From Acanthochromis polyacanthus (taxonomy: Eukaryota > Chordata > Actinopteri > Pomacentridae): DNA of 64,000 bases. The notes below the pieces were generated by a model, which did not search any database, had not been told where the DNA came from, and saw nothing but the letters and a program-made list of their open reading frames with translations. The stretch spans positions 23,261,492 through 23,325,491 of the forward strand of contig NC_067130.1 in NCBI RefSeq assembly GCF_021347895.1. The letters are read 5' to 3'. How positions within the stretch are numbered: the first letter of the stretch is position 1; every line of letters starts with the position of its first letter. This document shows positions 51,214 through 63,784 of the stretch, one piece after another. A program made the translations under genes and the position numbers.

Positions 51214-53552
51214 ATGTACTGGATATAACTCCAGTTCTCTGAGTAGGTTGCGTGTCTGACGAGGTTTTCGGCTGAAGTTGTCACCTTGGGCCATGCTTAG
51301 TCTGTGGTACTGCTTTTGTGGTGTTTGATATCTTTATTGAAATTTTTACAATGTAAAAAAAAAATAAGAAAAAAAACCCCACCCACATGAACAGGGACTT
51401 TGGTGGCCCTAAGCAAAAATTTTTTTGTGGCCCCAAAACATGCACAGGACAACTACCAAATCACATGCACAGCTTGTAATATATTCAGCCCACTCCTAAA
51501 CTTCCTTTTTGGAGCCATGATGCCCTCTCTTGTGCTACTGCTTTTCCATCTGTGGCTTCTCCAGACCAGTGTAATCGATCAAGTTTGAAACGGTGCCGTG
51601 GTGTCACAGTAGCCTAACTTACGCACGAAGCATGGAGTCACCAACTGACTGCTGGTTTATTTTTTCTTTCCTGTATTTTTCCCGTATAGTTTTCTAATAA
51701 GTCAGTTTAAATTGATATGTTATCATGATGATTTATGTTTTATTGGAATAAAGACAGGCATGGGCGTAACCACCATCTCAGAAGTGAGGGGGACAAATTT
51801 TTCAGGGCGATTTATCATTCTCTTACATTTAATTGCACCGTCCTTAGTGGCTAAAGAACCACATAATCCCTAACAGCCACAGTGCAATACCAGGGGACCA
51901 ACTAGGCTAGTTCTTTAAACTATAAAGTATAAAACTTTAAACTATAAAATCTAAAGTTTTAGTGGCCAAACTCTAGTTAAGTTGACAACAATGTCCCTTG
52001 AACATCTACTGGACGAGTAGCCAAAGGTGCCAAACACTGAACATGAAATGATCAGTACTGCCTGGTTTCTCCCTGCAATAGATATCTTATTTTCAGGAAG
52101 TTATAATCTCTCCTTACCTGTAAAGACCCTACATCCTTGTCCCTGCTGCTGGCCTCTGATCCATCTCCTCCCTGACTCTGCTCTTTCTGTTATGGCAATA
52201 AACATAAAAAATGTGGTAAGAAAAATTCTGAAATAGCATTAGGAAGAGTAAAAATTGCAGTAGAATTTAACCTCAAAATCACTTTAACCCATAGATAAAT
52301 ATTTTTTTCTCAGCCACTTATATATATTTTTTTTCACCTCTGCAGACCCTGCATGGTCAACATTACTGCTGGCCGCCGCCTCTGGTCCGTCTCCTGCCTG
52401 ACTCTGCTCTTTGTTATGGAAATAATCATTAAAAAATCTGAAAATCAAAATTCTGAGATAGAATTAGAAAGAGGAGGAGTAAAAAATAGTTGTAAATTTA
52501 TGCCATAGATAGCCTATTCTTTTTTCTCCTCCCTGACTCTCCTCTTTTGGGAGCAAAAGACTTAAATACATGGAGAGCAATTGTGAGCACATCTTCTGCC
52601 CAGAAATTAAAGAGGACTGGGTTTATTCCAAGAATAAGCTAATTAGCAGTAATGTAACAGAGGCAACAACATTTAAATTATTGTTAACTAGCTTAACATA
52701 TTGATATATTGCCACGTTTTACCTTGTTATCATTTAGCTAACAAGTCCAACATTGTTTGCATCCAACAAGGTCACACAACTTACACGGTTTGTTTGGAAA
52801 AAACTGTGTAAAGTTTTTTGCTTCTTGCTGGCTCTGGCTGATTTGCTAAACATTACTCCAGACGCACGTTCAGCACTGCTCAGCACTGCTCAGCACTGCT
52901 CAGCACAGCTATGGCAAGCCGTTTTAACATTTAATGCCCAGACTGGATATTCGCTACAGATATCTGTAATTCAGTTCTTCCTAGTCGAAAAGAACGTTAG
53001 AGATATCAACAACTCTATTTCTCCTATCCGTAATTATCATTTCAGATATCCACAAATACATTCTTCCTAGGAGAAATGATGTCACTTTTGCCATTCATGT
53101 GTATGGGTTACGTCATTGCGCCTATCCGTAATTCAGTTGTAGATATCCGCAATATGAGTTACGGATATCTGCAACTGAATTACGGATATCCATAATTCCA
53201 GTTGCAGATATCTACAACTGAATTACGGATAGTCAAAATACCAATTCGAGATATCTCCAACCCCTCCTCAATTACAGATATCTACATGTTTCTTTATGGA
53301 TATCCATAACTCAGTTTTGACTAGGCGGAATTCGTTGTAGATATCTTAAATCAAAGTAATGCCTAGTCAAAATGACGTTGTAGATATCTCAAATGGGAAT
53401 TACGGATAGGCAAAACTTGATTGTAGATATCTAAAATTATGTTAGAGATATCTTTAATGGATTTTGATAGAGATATCTAAAACTGGAGATATCTGTAATT
53501 ACAATTCTGCCTAGGCGACATGTAATTAAAGATATCTTGGTTGTGGTGTGAC

Positions 53553-53713
53553 GCCTGCGTGCCTGCGTGCCTGCGTGCCTGCGTGCCTGCGTGCCTGCGT
53601 GCCTGCGTGCCTGCGTGCCTGCGTGCCTGCGTGCCTGCGTGCCTGCGTGCCTGCGTGCCTGCGTGCCTGCGTGCCTGCGTGCCTGCGTGCCTGCGTGCCT
53701 GCGTGCCTGCGTG

Positions 53714-53777
<64 letters not shown>

Positions 53778-53869
53778 CGTGCCTGCGTGCCTGCGTGCCT
53801 GCGTGCCTGCGTGCCTGCGTGCCTGCGTGCCTGCGTGCCTGCGTGCCTGCGTGCCTGCCTGCCTGCGTG

Positions 53870-53913
<44 letters not shown>

Positions 53914-53953
53914 CGTGCCTGCCTGCGTGCCTGCGTGCCTGCGTGCGTGCGTG

Positions 53954-53985
<32 letters not shown>

Positions 53986-54181
53986 CGTGCCTGCGTGCGT
54001 GCCTGCGTGCCTGCGTGCCTGCGTGCCTGCGTGCCTGCGTGCCTGCGTGCCTGCCTGCGTGCCTGCGTGCCTGCGTGCCTGCGTGCCTGCGTGCCTGCCT
54101 GCGTGCCTGCGTGCCTGCCTGCGTGCCTGCCTGCGTGCCTGCCTGCCTGCCTGCGTGCCTGCGTGCCTGCCTGCGTGCCTG
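53553..54181 (+). repeat. (CTGCSTGC)n minisatellite
   Basis: About 630 bases consist of CTGC and GTGC tetramers, alternating CTGCGTGC units with blocks of pure CTGC. All six frames stay open, giving ACLRACVP- or AGTQARRH-type peptides; these are repeat artefacts and not genes. Confidence 0.95.
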
Positions 54182-54240
54182 CACAGGGCTGATGATGGTT
54201 GGACGCTCATCCCATTTGGCCGCATATGGATAAATAAACA

Positions 54241-54413
54241 AAATTATTATTATTATTTTTGCCTTTTTATTGTGATGGTGCAGTGAAGAGTGACAGGTAA
54301 AAGGGAGAAGAGTAGGGGCAAGACATGCAGAAAAGGGTCACGGTTAAGAATCAAACCCGAGCTGCTGCACATGGAGCGCCTGCTTAACCCGCTGAGCTAT
54401 ACATGGAACTACC
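54241..54413 (-). repeat. tRNA-derived SINE
   Basis: On minus it starts with a tRNA-like head: TATAGCTCAGCGGGTTAAGC fits box A and CGGGTTTGATTC fits box B. A unique body with TTCTGCATGTCTTGCCCCTA and CCTGTCACTCTTCACTGCAC follows. The tail is CAATAAAAAGGC with TAATAATAATAA. This head-body-tail order is typical of percomorph SINEs. It lies inside the GATATC element. Confidence 0.75.
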
Positions 54414-55209
54414 AGGTACTCTGTAAGTAAAATTATTTAATAAATACCAGCGCACCGACCCAAACGACCGAATGAAATAATGTTCAGTCCGCCCCTGCCT
54501 AAAATAGAGCAACGTCATTCCGACGAGTCATAGTGACATTTAAGATATCTTTAACTTACATTTCGCCTAGTGGAAACTGAATTACGGATATCTGTAATTT
54601 TCATTTAGGATATGTGACGCGTTTCATGACGTTTCAGTTACGTCATTAGAGATATCCGTAATTCAGTTTCGACTAGGCGAAACTGAGATCTAGATATCTC
54701 TATCTGTCCTTTTGGATAGTCAAAATTACGTTATGGATATCTTTAATGAAAATTCCGGATATCCAAAATTCATTAACGCCTAGTCAGAACGGAGTTGTGG
54801 ATATCCGCAGTCTCAGTTCTGGATAGTGCACTCTAGGCATTAAATGTTAAAACGGCTTGCCATACACAGCAGCACGTCTCCTCTGAAACACCTGCGTTAG
54901 CATGCGCTCATGGTGCATTCAAAGACGGCTCGGGAAAACATGTTACTGGATGCTAATAACGGGTTTAGCTGTTGTAACGGCTGAAAAAAGTGCCTTGACA
55001 TGTCTGGGGCTGCGGCTGCCACCCAATCAGCGACACTGAACTTACAACGCGTGTTGGGTGGTTGCCAAGTTAGTCCGAAGCAAGTAATGTTAGATGGCAG
55101 TCTGTGGGTCAGACCATCAGACACAGTCAATTCGGGGGCCCCCTAGTGGCGGCGGGGCCCTAAGCAGCCGCTTAATTCGCGTATAGGGAGAGCCGGCCCT
55201 GTACATGAA

Positions 55210-56460
55210 ACAAACTGATCAATCCCTACTGCCGCTTACAGAAAAGAAAACACTGTTTTAAAGACAAAACAGTCAGACCATCAGTAAACAAATCAATGAG
55301 ACTACTGAGCCTAGTCATTCTTGTACTGTTGATGGTTGGCTGAAAAAAGTCAAAAATGGCCTCCACAACTGATACAACTTTTTCTCAGAGCCCCTCATCA
55401 CAAATCGTATTTTTTCCGACTTGAGATGAAACAATACATCTTTACTCCAGTGTGATACTGTGGGTGGGGCAGCATCCTTCCATTTGAGAAGAATTAGACG
55501 TCGTGCTAGCAAAGTTGAAAAGGCAATAAGTTTTCGATCCCCGGCAGGAAGTCCTAACTCCACATTAGTAATCCTAAAAAGAAACAAAAGTGAATTCAGG
55601 TTTAAATGGGCTCCTCGTGTACAAGAAAGTGCTTCACATATATCTTCCCAACATTGTTGTATTTTAGGACAGAACCAAAACACATGTATTAAAGTGGCCT
55701 CTGCTGATTTGCTTCTATCACACATCGGGTCAACGTGGGGATAAATCCTAGCCAGTTCAGACTTATGGAGATGTGTTCAATGAACCACTTTGAATTGAAT
55801 GAGAGAATGTCTTATTCAATTCAGTGAACCACTTTGAATTGAATAAGAGAATGTCTTGCACACATTGAAGATGAACGAATTTTTCTAAGAATATCAGCCC
55901 ATTCTACTTCACTAATACTCATCTGGAGATCCTGCTCCCATGCCCCCTTAATAGCAGACATAGAGAAGACATGCACTTGAGAAATCAAGCGCAATATTGA
56001 AGAAATAACTTTCTTTTTTGTTGGGTTAAAAGACATCAGATCATCAATGACATTATTAGGAGGTTTGTCTGAAAATTCCAGGATGGAACCTGAAACCAGT
56101 GAGTCACCTGTAAATATCTAAAAAATTAAAAGGATGTAAATGGTATTTAAACAACAACTGTTCAAAGGAAGCAAATCTATTATCTGTATAAAGGTCATTA
56201 AAGCGTTTCAGTCCCTGTCTGAACCACGTACAAAATGTGGTATCCTGCATCGAAGGAGGAAAAAAATTATTAGACATTTTTGGACTCATAGTTTGGAGAT
56301 CAAAATGTTTCCAAAATTGTAAGTACATTTTAATTGAATTATGAACTATAGGATTAAATAGTTAAATTTTGAAGCAGTGGAACCGATGCACCAGTTATAG
56401 CCGGTAAAGACAAAGAACTCTGACACTGCTTTTCTATAATCTAAACAGAAAACTGTGCCA
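55210..56460 (-). pseudogene. L1-type LINE ORF2 C-terminal fragment
   Basis: Minus frames give, from 5' to 3': LQFWKHFDLQTMSPKMSNNF and RFNDLYTDNRFASFEQL (56104-56328); MSAIKGAWEQDLQMSISEVE and WADILRKIRSSSMCARHSLI (55821-56036); CDRSKSAEATLIHVFWFCPK and QQCWEDI (55315-55725). These are the known C-terminal landmarks of fish L1 ORF2, including the C-x2-C...H...C motif. Two frame breaks separate them and a short duplicated phrase (AATTGAATGAGAGAATGTCT / AATTGAATAAGAGAATGTCT) lies at 55793 and 55836. It is a dead 5'-truncated copy, distinct from the one at 12.7 kb. Confidence 0.8.
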
Positions 56461-56479
56461 GCTCACAGATTGTATTAAA

Positions 56480-57408
56480 AATCTTCTTCTTTTCCTTTCG
56501 GCTTTTCCCTTCAGGGGTCACCACAGCATCATCTGTTTCCATCTAATACTATTCTCTGCATCGTATTCTCTCACACCAAGTAACTTCATGTCCTCTTTCA
56601 TTACTTCCATAAACTTCATCTTTGGTCGTCCTCCAGTCCTCCTGCCTGGCAGTTCAAAACCCAGCATCCTTCTACCAGTACAGTCACTATCCCTCCTCTG
56701 TACATGTCCAAACCATTTCAGTCTGGACTCTCAGGCTTTGTCTCCAAAACATCAAACATGCGCTGCCCCTCTGATTTACTCATTTTCTTTATCTCTACTC
56801 CCTGTATCCCCACCCTTCCACTTGGGTCCTTCTCATTCACACACATGTATATGTCTTGCTGCGGCTAACCTTCAGTCCTCTCCTTTCCAGGCCATACCTC
56901 CACCGCTCTAGATTTTCCTTCACCTGCTCCCTGCTCTCACTACAGATTACAATGTAATCTACAAACATCATAGTCCATGGGGATTCCTGTCTGATCTCAA
57001 CTGTCAGCCTGTCCATCACCATAGCGAAAAAGAAGGGCTCAGAGCTGATTCTTGATGCAGTGCCACCTTGAACTCCTTTGTCACGCCTACAGCAGACCTC
57101 ACCACTGTCTTACAGCCCTCATACATGTCCTGCACCACTGTAACATAGTTTTGTGCCACTCCAGACTTCCTCATGCAACACCACAGTTCCTCTTTGGGCA
57201 CACTGTCGTATGCTTTCTCTAGATCTACAAAGACCCAATGCAGCTCCCTCTGACCTTCTTTATTAACATCATCAACACAAATACTGCATTTGTTGTACTA
57301 GTTATTGGTATGAAACAACACTGTAGCTCACAAATGCTCACTTCTGCCCTTAATCTAGCTTCCATTACTTTTTCCCGTAACTTCATTGTATGGCTCATCA
57401 ACCCTGAA
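56480..57408 (-). pseudogene. RTE-like LINE reverse-transcriptase fragment
   Basis: Minus frames carry MKLREKVMEARLRAEVSICE, then PKEELWCCMRKSGVAQNYVT, VVQDMYEGCK, VALHQESALSP, MDRLTVEIRQESPWTMMFVD and YIVICSESREQVKENLERWR. This matches a very common fish RTE-like ORF, in which the catalytic motif would be FADD; here it reads FVDY, so catalysis is lost. The piece ends in CTTCTTTTCCTTTCGGCTTT-type sequence near 56490, known from such elements. Its upstream end abuts the Gypsy copy. Confidence 0.75.
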
Positions 57409-57447
57409 CGGGCCGTCATGGGGGGGCGCAGAGGCCCCCGGTGGGCG

Positions 57448-59884
57448 TCATGGCGAATAAACACGAAACCCGCCGAACGCAGGGCGGGAGGCACACAGGA
57501 GGCAGGGGTGCCGTGCTGCGACGTGGGGACAGGGGCGAAAGCACCCGCGGCCACTGACCAAGGGGCCGTGGCCTCCGGAATGAAGTCCCCCGGGACCCAC
57601 AGCACCTGTCCATAGACGAGCTCGGCCGACGAGGCCTGCAGGTCCTCCTTGGGGGCAGTCCTGAGGCCGAGCATGACCCAGGGGAGTTTGTCCACCCAAT
57701 CGCTGCCCGTCAAACTGGCACACAGGGCAGTCTTCATTGAGCGATGGAACCGCTCGCACAGCCCGTTAGCCTGGGGTGATAAGCCGTCGTGCGGTGCAGC
57801 TTGACCCCCAGGCTGTCAGTGACCGCGTTCCAGATCTCCGAGGTGAACTGCACACCCCGGTCTGAGGAGAGGTCGGAGGGGGTCCCGAAGCGTGCGACCC
57901 ACGTCCCGATGAACGCCCGGGCCACGTCCGTGGACAAAGTCGAAGTGAGGGGCACAGCTTCAGGCCAACAGGTCGTCCTGTCCACCATGGTGAGGATGTA
58001 GGTGAAACCGTGGGAGGGGGACAGAGGACCCACCAAGTCGACATTAATGTGGTCGAACCTCCTCTCAGGGACAGCAAACGGCTCCAATGGGGCTTTGGTG
58101 TGGCGGTGCACTTTTGCACGCTGACAAGCCACGCATGAATCAACCCAAGTCCTCACGTCCTTCTTCAGCCCCCTCCAGACAAACTTCTGAGCCACCAAAC
58201 GTGACGCCTTCCTGCCGGGATGGGAGAGGCCGTGCACGGCCTCGAAAACAGCTCGCTGCCAGCCAACGGAGACCAGCGGCCTAGGCTGGCCAGTGGAAAG
58301 GTCACACCACAACCGGACACCTGAGTCGCCGACCGTGACCTCCTCCAGGCGCAGTCCCGAGTCCGAAGCTCTGAGGCTCCGAACCTCGTGGTCTGAGGCC
58401 TGCTCCGCCCCTATACGAGCGTAGTCGAGCCCCACATGGACCGTGCCAACGATCGCCCTGGAGAGGCAGTCCGCGACCACATTGAACTTGCCCGAGATGT
58501 GACAGATGTCTGTGGTGTACTCAGAAATGAGCAACAGCTGGCGCTGCTGGCGGGCGGACCATGGCTCGGCAGCTTTGGACATGCAGAACGTGAGGGGCTT
58601 GTGGTCGACGAAGACCGTAAACTCACGGCCCTCCAGAAGGAAACGGAAGTGGCTGACCGCCAGTCAGATGCAGAGCAGCTCCCTGTCGAACGTGCTGTAT
58701 TTGCGCTCTCTCGGGGCAAGCTGGCGACTGAAAAAGGTGAGCGGTTGCCAGGCACTCTCGACCCACTGCTCCAGCACAGCGCCAATGGCAAAGTCAGACG
58801 CATCCGTCGTGAGAGTGACCGGGGTGCTGGGAGATGTGTGGACCAACATGACGGCCTGACACAGCGCAGTCTTTGTGTCCTCGAACGCTCTCGACCTCTC
58901 AACCGTCCAGTCAACGTCCTGGTTTCTTGCTCTTGTGCCTGACGGCCTCGCACATGTATATGGGCACGATATGCGCAGCCTGGCGGATGAACCGGTGATA
59001 AAACGTGACCATCCCGACAAACTCTCGGAGCCCCCGGGCCGAACGTGAGCGGGGAAAAGCCGACACAGCCTCCACCTTCAACGGAAGGGGGGGCGGCCCC
59101 ATCCTTGTTGATGAGGTATCCGAGGAACTGGATGGACGGCACCCCAAAAACACACTTCGCCGGGTTAATAATGAGGCCCTGCTGGTCAAGCCTCATGAAG
59201 AGGTCCCGGAGATGTGCCATGTGCTCCTCCTCCGAGGAGCTAGCAACGAGGATATCGTCCAAGTAAACGAAAATAAAAGGCATGTCCCTCAATACCGAGT
59301 CCATCAGCCGCTGGAATGACTGGACCATGTTCTTAAGTCCGAAAGGCATCCTCAGAAACTCGAACAGACCGAAAGGTGTCACCACCGCCGTCTACGGAAT
59401 GTCTGCAGGGCGAACGGGAACCTGGTGGTACCCCCGTACCAGGTCCACCTTGGAGAACAGGGATTTCCCCGCCAGGTGCCCGGAGAAGTCCTGAATGTGG
59501 GGGACCGGGTAACGGTCGGGTGTGGTGGCGTCGTTGATACGGCGGTAATCACCGCAGGGTCGCCAGGCACCATCTGACTTCGGGACCATGTGGAGCGGCG
59601 AGGCCCACGGGCTGTCCGAACGGCAAATGATTCCGAGGCGTTCCATGTTGGCGAACTCTGACTTGGCCACCGTCAGCCTCTCCGGGTTGAGCCGCCGGGC
59701 CGAGCGTGAATGGGGGGCCCCTTGGTATCGATGTGGTGTTCAATACCGTGTCTAGTCGCGGTGGCGGAAAAGGGAAGAGACCATTGTACGTTCCCACGTC
59801 ACGGACGCACTTCAGGGAGGAGAAGGTCAGCGCGTCCACCAGGCACTCATTCTTCACATCCACGAGCAACCTGTGGGTGCACAA
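57448..59884 (-). pseudogene. Gypsy pol (RT, RNase H, integrase), broken
   Basis: The reverse transcriptase begins in 59392-59670 ([29 protein letters not shown] and [14 protein letters not shown]). It continues in 58411-59385 with TPFGLFEFLRMPFGLKN and the catalytic FVYLDDILVAS. RNase H follows in another frame (58664-59020: VTLTTDASDFAIGAVL, STFDREL). The integrase at 57734-58582 shows the zinc part (HGLSHPGRKA, CVACQRAK) and the first two acidic motifs (HINVDLVGPL and SSDRGVQFTS). The third is lost at a frameshift after TAYHPRLTG. A last piece (57225-57737) has LPWVMLGLRTAPKEDL. At least four breaks are visible. Confidence 0.82.
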
Positions 59885-60221
59885 AAAAATCAGCGCCGAG
59901 GAGGGGAAAGGAGACGTCCGCTGTCACAAAGTCCCATGCAAAACGCTGACCGTTGAAACATAAGTCCACAGTTCTCAAACCATACGTCCGGATGGGGGCG
60001 TCATTGGCAGATGTTAACGGCGGGCCGTGCATTCCGCTGGCAGCATCATCCGCCAAAGCAGGAATCATGCTCCTCTGGGCGCCTGTGTCGCAGAGGAATT
60101 TGCGCCCGGAGAGAGTGTCTTTGATGAACAGCAGCCGGTTCGTGGGACCTGTGCTCACGGCCACTACTGAGCGCAGGTCTTGTCGTTTCCCCCCGCGCCG
60201 TAGTTGCAAGGGGAACGGCAC
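59847..60221 (-). pseudogene. Gypsy aspartic protease segment
   Basis: The frame contains RLLFIKDTLSGRKFLCDTGA followed by QRSMIPAL, the DTGA catalytic motif of retroelement proteases, then FVTADVSFPLLGADFF. It is open across the domain but separated from the RT by a frame change. Confidence 0.75.
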
Positions 60222-60865
60222 CTCCTAGCCTTGGCGCCGAAACGTGCGTGGAAGTAGCACAAACCTGCGCCGACACGGCTGTCAGTGGCGGTGCGGCTCT
60301 TACTGGCGGGCACGCCGGCGCTTGGAGGTGCGTAGCCGCGCGTCGGGGCCAGTACCTCGGGGGCGAACCACTGGGTCACTCGGAAGAATCGGTTCGCCTC
60401 CTCTGCCAGGGCGCGGGGCTCTGTGATAGCTGTGTTAGTGAGCGCCGTCTGGATGTGTGGCGGCATGTGCCTCAGAAACAGTTCGATGAAGAGGAAATTC
60501 AGCTCCTCTACACCCAGCAGGTTAAGCATCATCTCCATGTGCTCAGAAGGCTTTCAGTCTCCCAGGCCCTGGATAGCGAGGAGACGTCGGGCTCATTCCG
60601 AGCGTGACAGTTCAAAAATCCTCAGGAGGTAAGCTTTGAGCCTGGCATATTTATCTTGGGCGGGGGGAGCCGTGATGAAACTCACCGCCCTGGCTGCAGT
60701 GGAGCTCCCGAGCGCCGACACGACATAGTAATAGCGTGTCGTCATCTGTAATCCCATGGAGGGCGAACTGAGCCTCCTCCCTGCGCGAACCATGTAGCCG
60801 TGGACGTCTCCCAAAACTCCGGCAGCTTCAGAACAGCGGAATTTGCCATGTCGCTCTGTTCGGAG
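60164..60865 (-). pseudogene. Gypsy gag, frameshifted
   Basis: The frame starts MANSAVLKLPEFWETST near 60850. It continues in other frames with MTTRYYYVVSALGSSTAARA and YARLKAYLLRIFELS, then LLGVEELNFLFIELFLRHMP and LAEEANRFF. This is the usual capsid order of fish Gypsy elements. A cysteine-rich piece (CYFHARFGAKARRC) near 60230 is a degraded zinc-knuckle-like region. Confidence 0.7.
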
Positions 60866-60914
60866 TTCTGCTCAGTCTCTGAAACTTCAGCGGGACTGAC
60901 GTCGGGGTCACCAA

Positions 60915-61090
60915 TGTAGCGCTGAAGAATAGCAGTCGGAGGCGGAGTATCAAACGCATGTGAATACAATACTCACAGTAAACGTGGAAACACACATGGC
61001 AAACAGGAAGTGCAACAACCTCAACAGTCCGTGTGTAAACACAACCACAACAGTCAATGTTCCATGGGTGAATTATGTAAACCCACTACA
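60915..61090 (-). repeat. Gypsy 5' LTR, 176 bp
   Basis: On minus it begins TGTAGTGGGTTTACATAATT and ends TTCAGCGCTACA. It is followed by TTGGTGACCCCGACGTC, a typical position and sequence for a primer-binding-like site next to a Gypsy 5' LTR. No 3' LTR exists in the window for comparison. Confidence 0.7.
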
Positions 61091-61223
61091 AGGTAATAGA
61101 ATATTCTGATATTAAGCTCGACTGTAGACAGGTATTTTTTCAAACACACACACACTAATATATGTTAGAGAAGCAGATAATGGCAGTAAAGTCAATTATT
61201 TTAATAATTTGAAGAGACAATAT
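61091..61223 (+). repeat. ~135-bp interspersed repeat, copy B
   Basis: Near-identical to 6377-6517 in the same orientation. Here it abuts the Gypsy LTR on the left and unrelated sequence (TAGCCTAGCCGCG) on the right. Confidence 0.75.
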
Positions 61224-61757
61224 TAGCCTAGCCGCGCTAGACCCCATGTTCTGAAGGCACAAGGGTCTAGGCACGCTCGACAGGGAGGGAGGCGGGCTAA
61301 AAGGTTGTCTATCAAATCCCTCTGCAGCAATTGGGTAGGTATACAACCAATCAACGCAACGAATAGGCTGACGTAGTTCCTAGAGCACCGGCGGATTGTG
61401 GCTAAGTCCCATTAGCTTCCCAACCAGCGGAGCCACGGAGCCAACTGGTATATTAAGGATCTGCCATATCCCGTCGGCATAAGTCCAAATACGTCTTTCT
61501 TCTCAATGAAACACTTCAGTGCCGTCCTTTGTTTATCTTTCAAGTTGAATTTTAGCTTCATATCTTTAAGGGCTGTGGCCAAAGCCGAGTGGAAAGATAA
61601 CTGCTTATTGTGCGCTGGTTGTTTCTGTCAGAATCGTCACGCCTCTGTCGTCACTTCGTTACACCCGCCTTCTGACTCTACACTTCATGGTGATTCATCT
61701 GGCCAGTTTTGGGAGCATCCAGCCTCGAGCCTTATGGAGGGTAACTAGACATATATA
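61224..61757. other. Unassigned interval, no gene seen
   Basis: A moderately GC-rich stretch with GACCCCATGTTCTGAAGGCA and CGTCTTTCTTCTCAATGAAA. The plus frame 61506-61748 (MKHFSAVLCLSFKLNFSFIS) has no domain I recognise. It may be part of another repeat whose ends are not visible. Confidence 0.4.

Positions 61758-63395
<1,638 letters not shown>

Positions 63396-63436
<41 letters not shown>
63396..63436 (+). repeat. (TA)n microsatellite
   Basis: A short TA run directly at the right end of the Tc1 element, probably part of the insertion target. Confidence 0.9.
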
Positions 63437-63725
63437 CATTTTCTGATATATCTTTTTTAATATATAAGTATGAATTATATTGATAGTCTATATATGATTT
63501 ATATAATACTTTTCTCTTATATTGATTTTATTAATACTCCACATATGATTTATATATATTATTCTTTCTGATATATTGATTATATTGATACTCCATACAT
63601 GATTTATATATGTAGTATGATTTTCTCTGATATATAACTTTCATCTATTATATATGTGAATGATGTTGATACTCCATCTATGATTTATATATATTCATTT
63701 TCTCTGATATATAACTTCTATCTAT
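63430..63725 (-). repeat. AT-rich tandem repeat, inverted copy of 7495-7725
   Basis: Units with ATTTTCTCTGATATATAAC and TTGATACTCCATMTATGATT recur about every 65-75 bases. They are the reverse complement of the array at 7.5 kb. Confidence 0.7.
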
Positions 63726-63736
63726 CGTCAGCCCCA

Positions 63737-63784
63737 ATAGGCAGTAGCGGTCGATGCGGCGTCTACTCTTTATATATGTCTATG
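63737..63784 (-). repeat. CATAGACATATATAAAGAG-type terminal repeat
   Basis: On minus it reads CATAGACATATATAAAGAGT followed by AGACGCCGCATCGACCGC, matching the blocks at 3212 and 3268. With the adjacent tandem array it looks like one end of a DNA transposon whose other end is not in the window. Next to it on the right, TATCCATAGATATCTATGGATA is a short palindrome. Confidence 0.55.

Larger units (their letters stand above)
52910..54864. mobile_element. GATATC-rich palindromic element with 6-bp TSD, family uncertain
   Basis: The ends TATGGCAAGCCGTTTTAACA and its inverse (finishing GGCTTGCCATA) are flanked by CACAGC on both sides (52904-52909 and 54865-54870). Inner arms (about 52945-53540 and 54535-54835) are packed with variants of AATTACGGATATCYRYAAYT in both orientations. 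GATATC occurs about every 20-40 bases. The centre holds an 8-bp-unit minisatellite and a SINE. No protein is encoded. The duplication length and TATGG start match the element at 40339, hinting at the same superfamily (IS3EU-like, tentative). Confidence 0.7.
51392..55201. mobile_element. hAT-type element, 3.8 kb including nested insert
   Basis: The left end CAGGGACTTTGGTGGCCCTA and the right end (CTAAGCAGCCGCTTAATTC, ending AGAGCCGGCCCTG) are the familiar fish hAT termini with shared GGCCCTAAGC blocks. Flanking octamers are CACATGAA (51384-51391) and TACATGAA (55202-55209), 7 of 8 identical. The interior lacks a transposase. Bases 51420-52860 hold only short frames; a fourfold CAGCACTGCT repeat lies at 52871-52909. 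Confidence 0.65.
57409..61090 (-). mobile_element. Ty3/Gypsy LTR retrotransposon, decayed, 3' end missing
   Basis: The element runs on minus from an LTR at 60915-61090 through gag, protease, reverse transcriptase, RNase H and integrase. It stops near 57409 inside the region after the integrase core. No second LTR is present. GC content is clearly higher than in the surrounding DNA. Multiple frameshifts make it inactive. Confidence 0.85.

Noticed and set aside
53437..54286. Long open frames of 200-260 codons on both strands
   Set aside because: They are translations of the CTGC/GTGC minisatellite, open in every frame, with no start context or domain.
57238..59963. Plus-strand frames over the Gypsy region
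   Set aside because: They are antisense shadows of the GC-rich Gypsy pol on minus.
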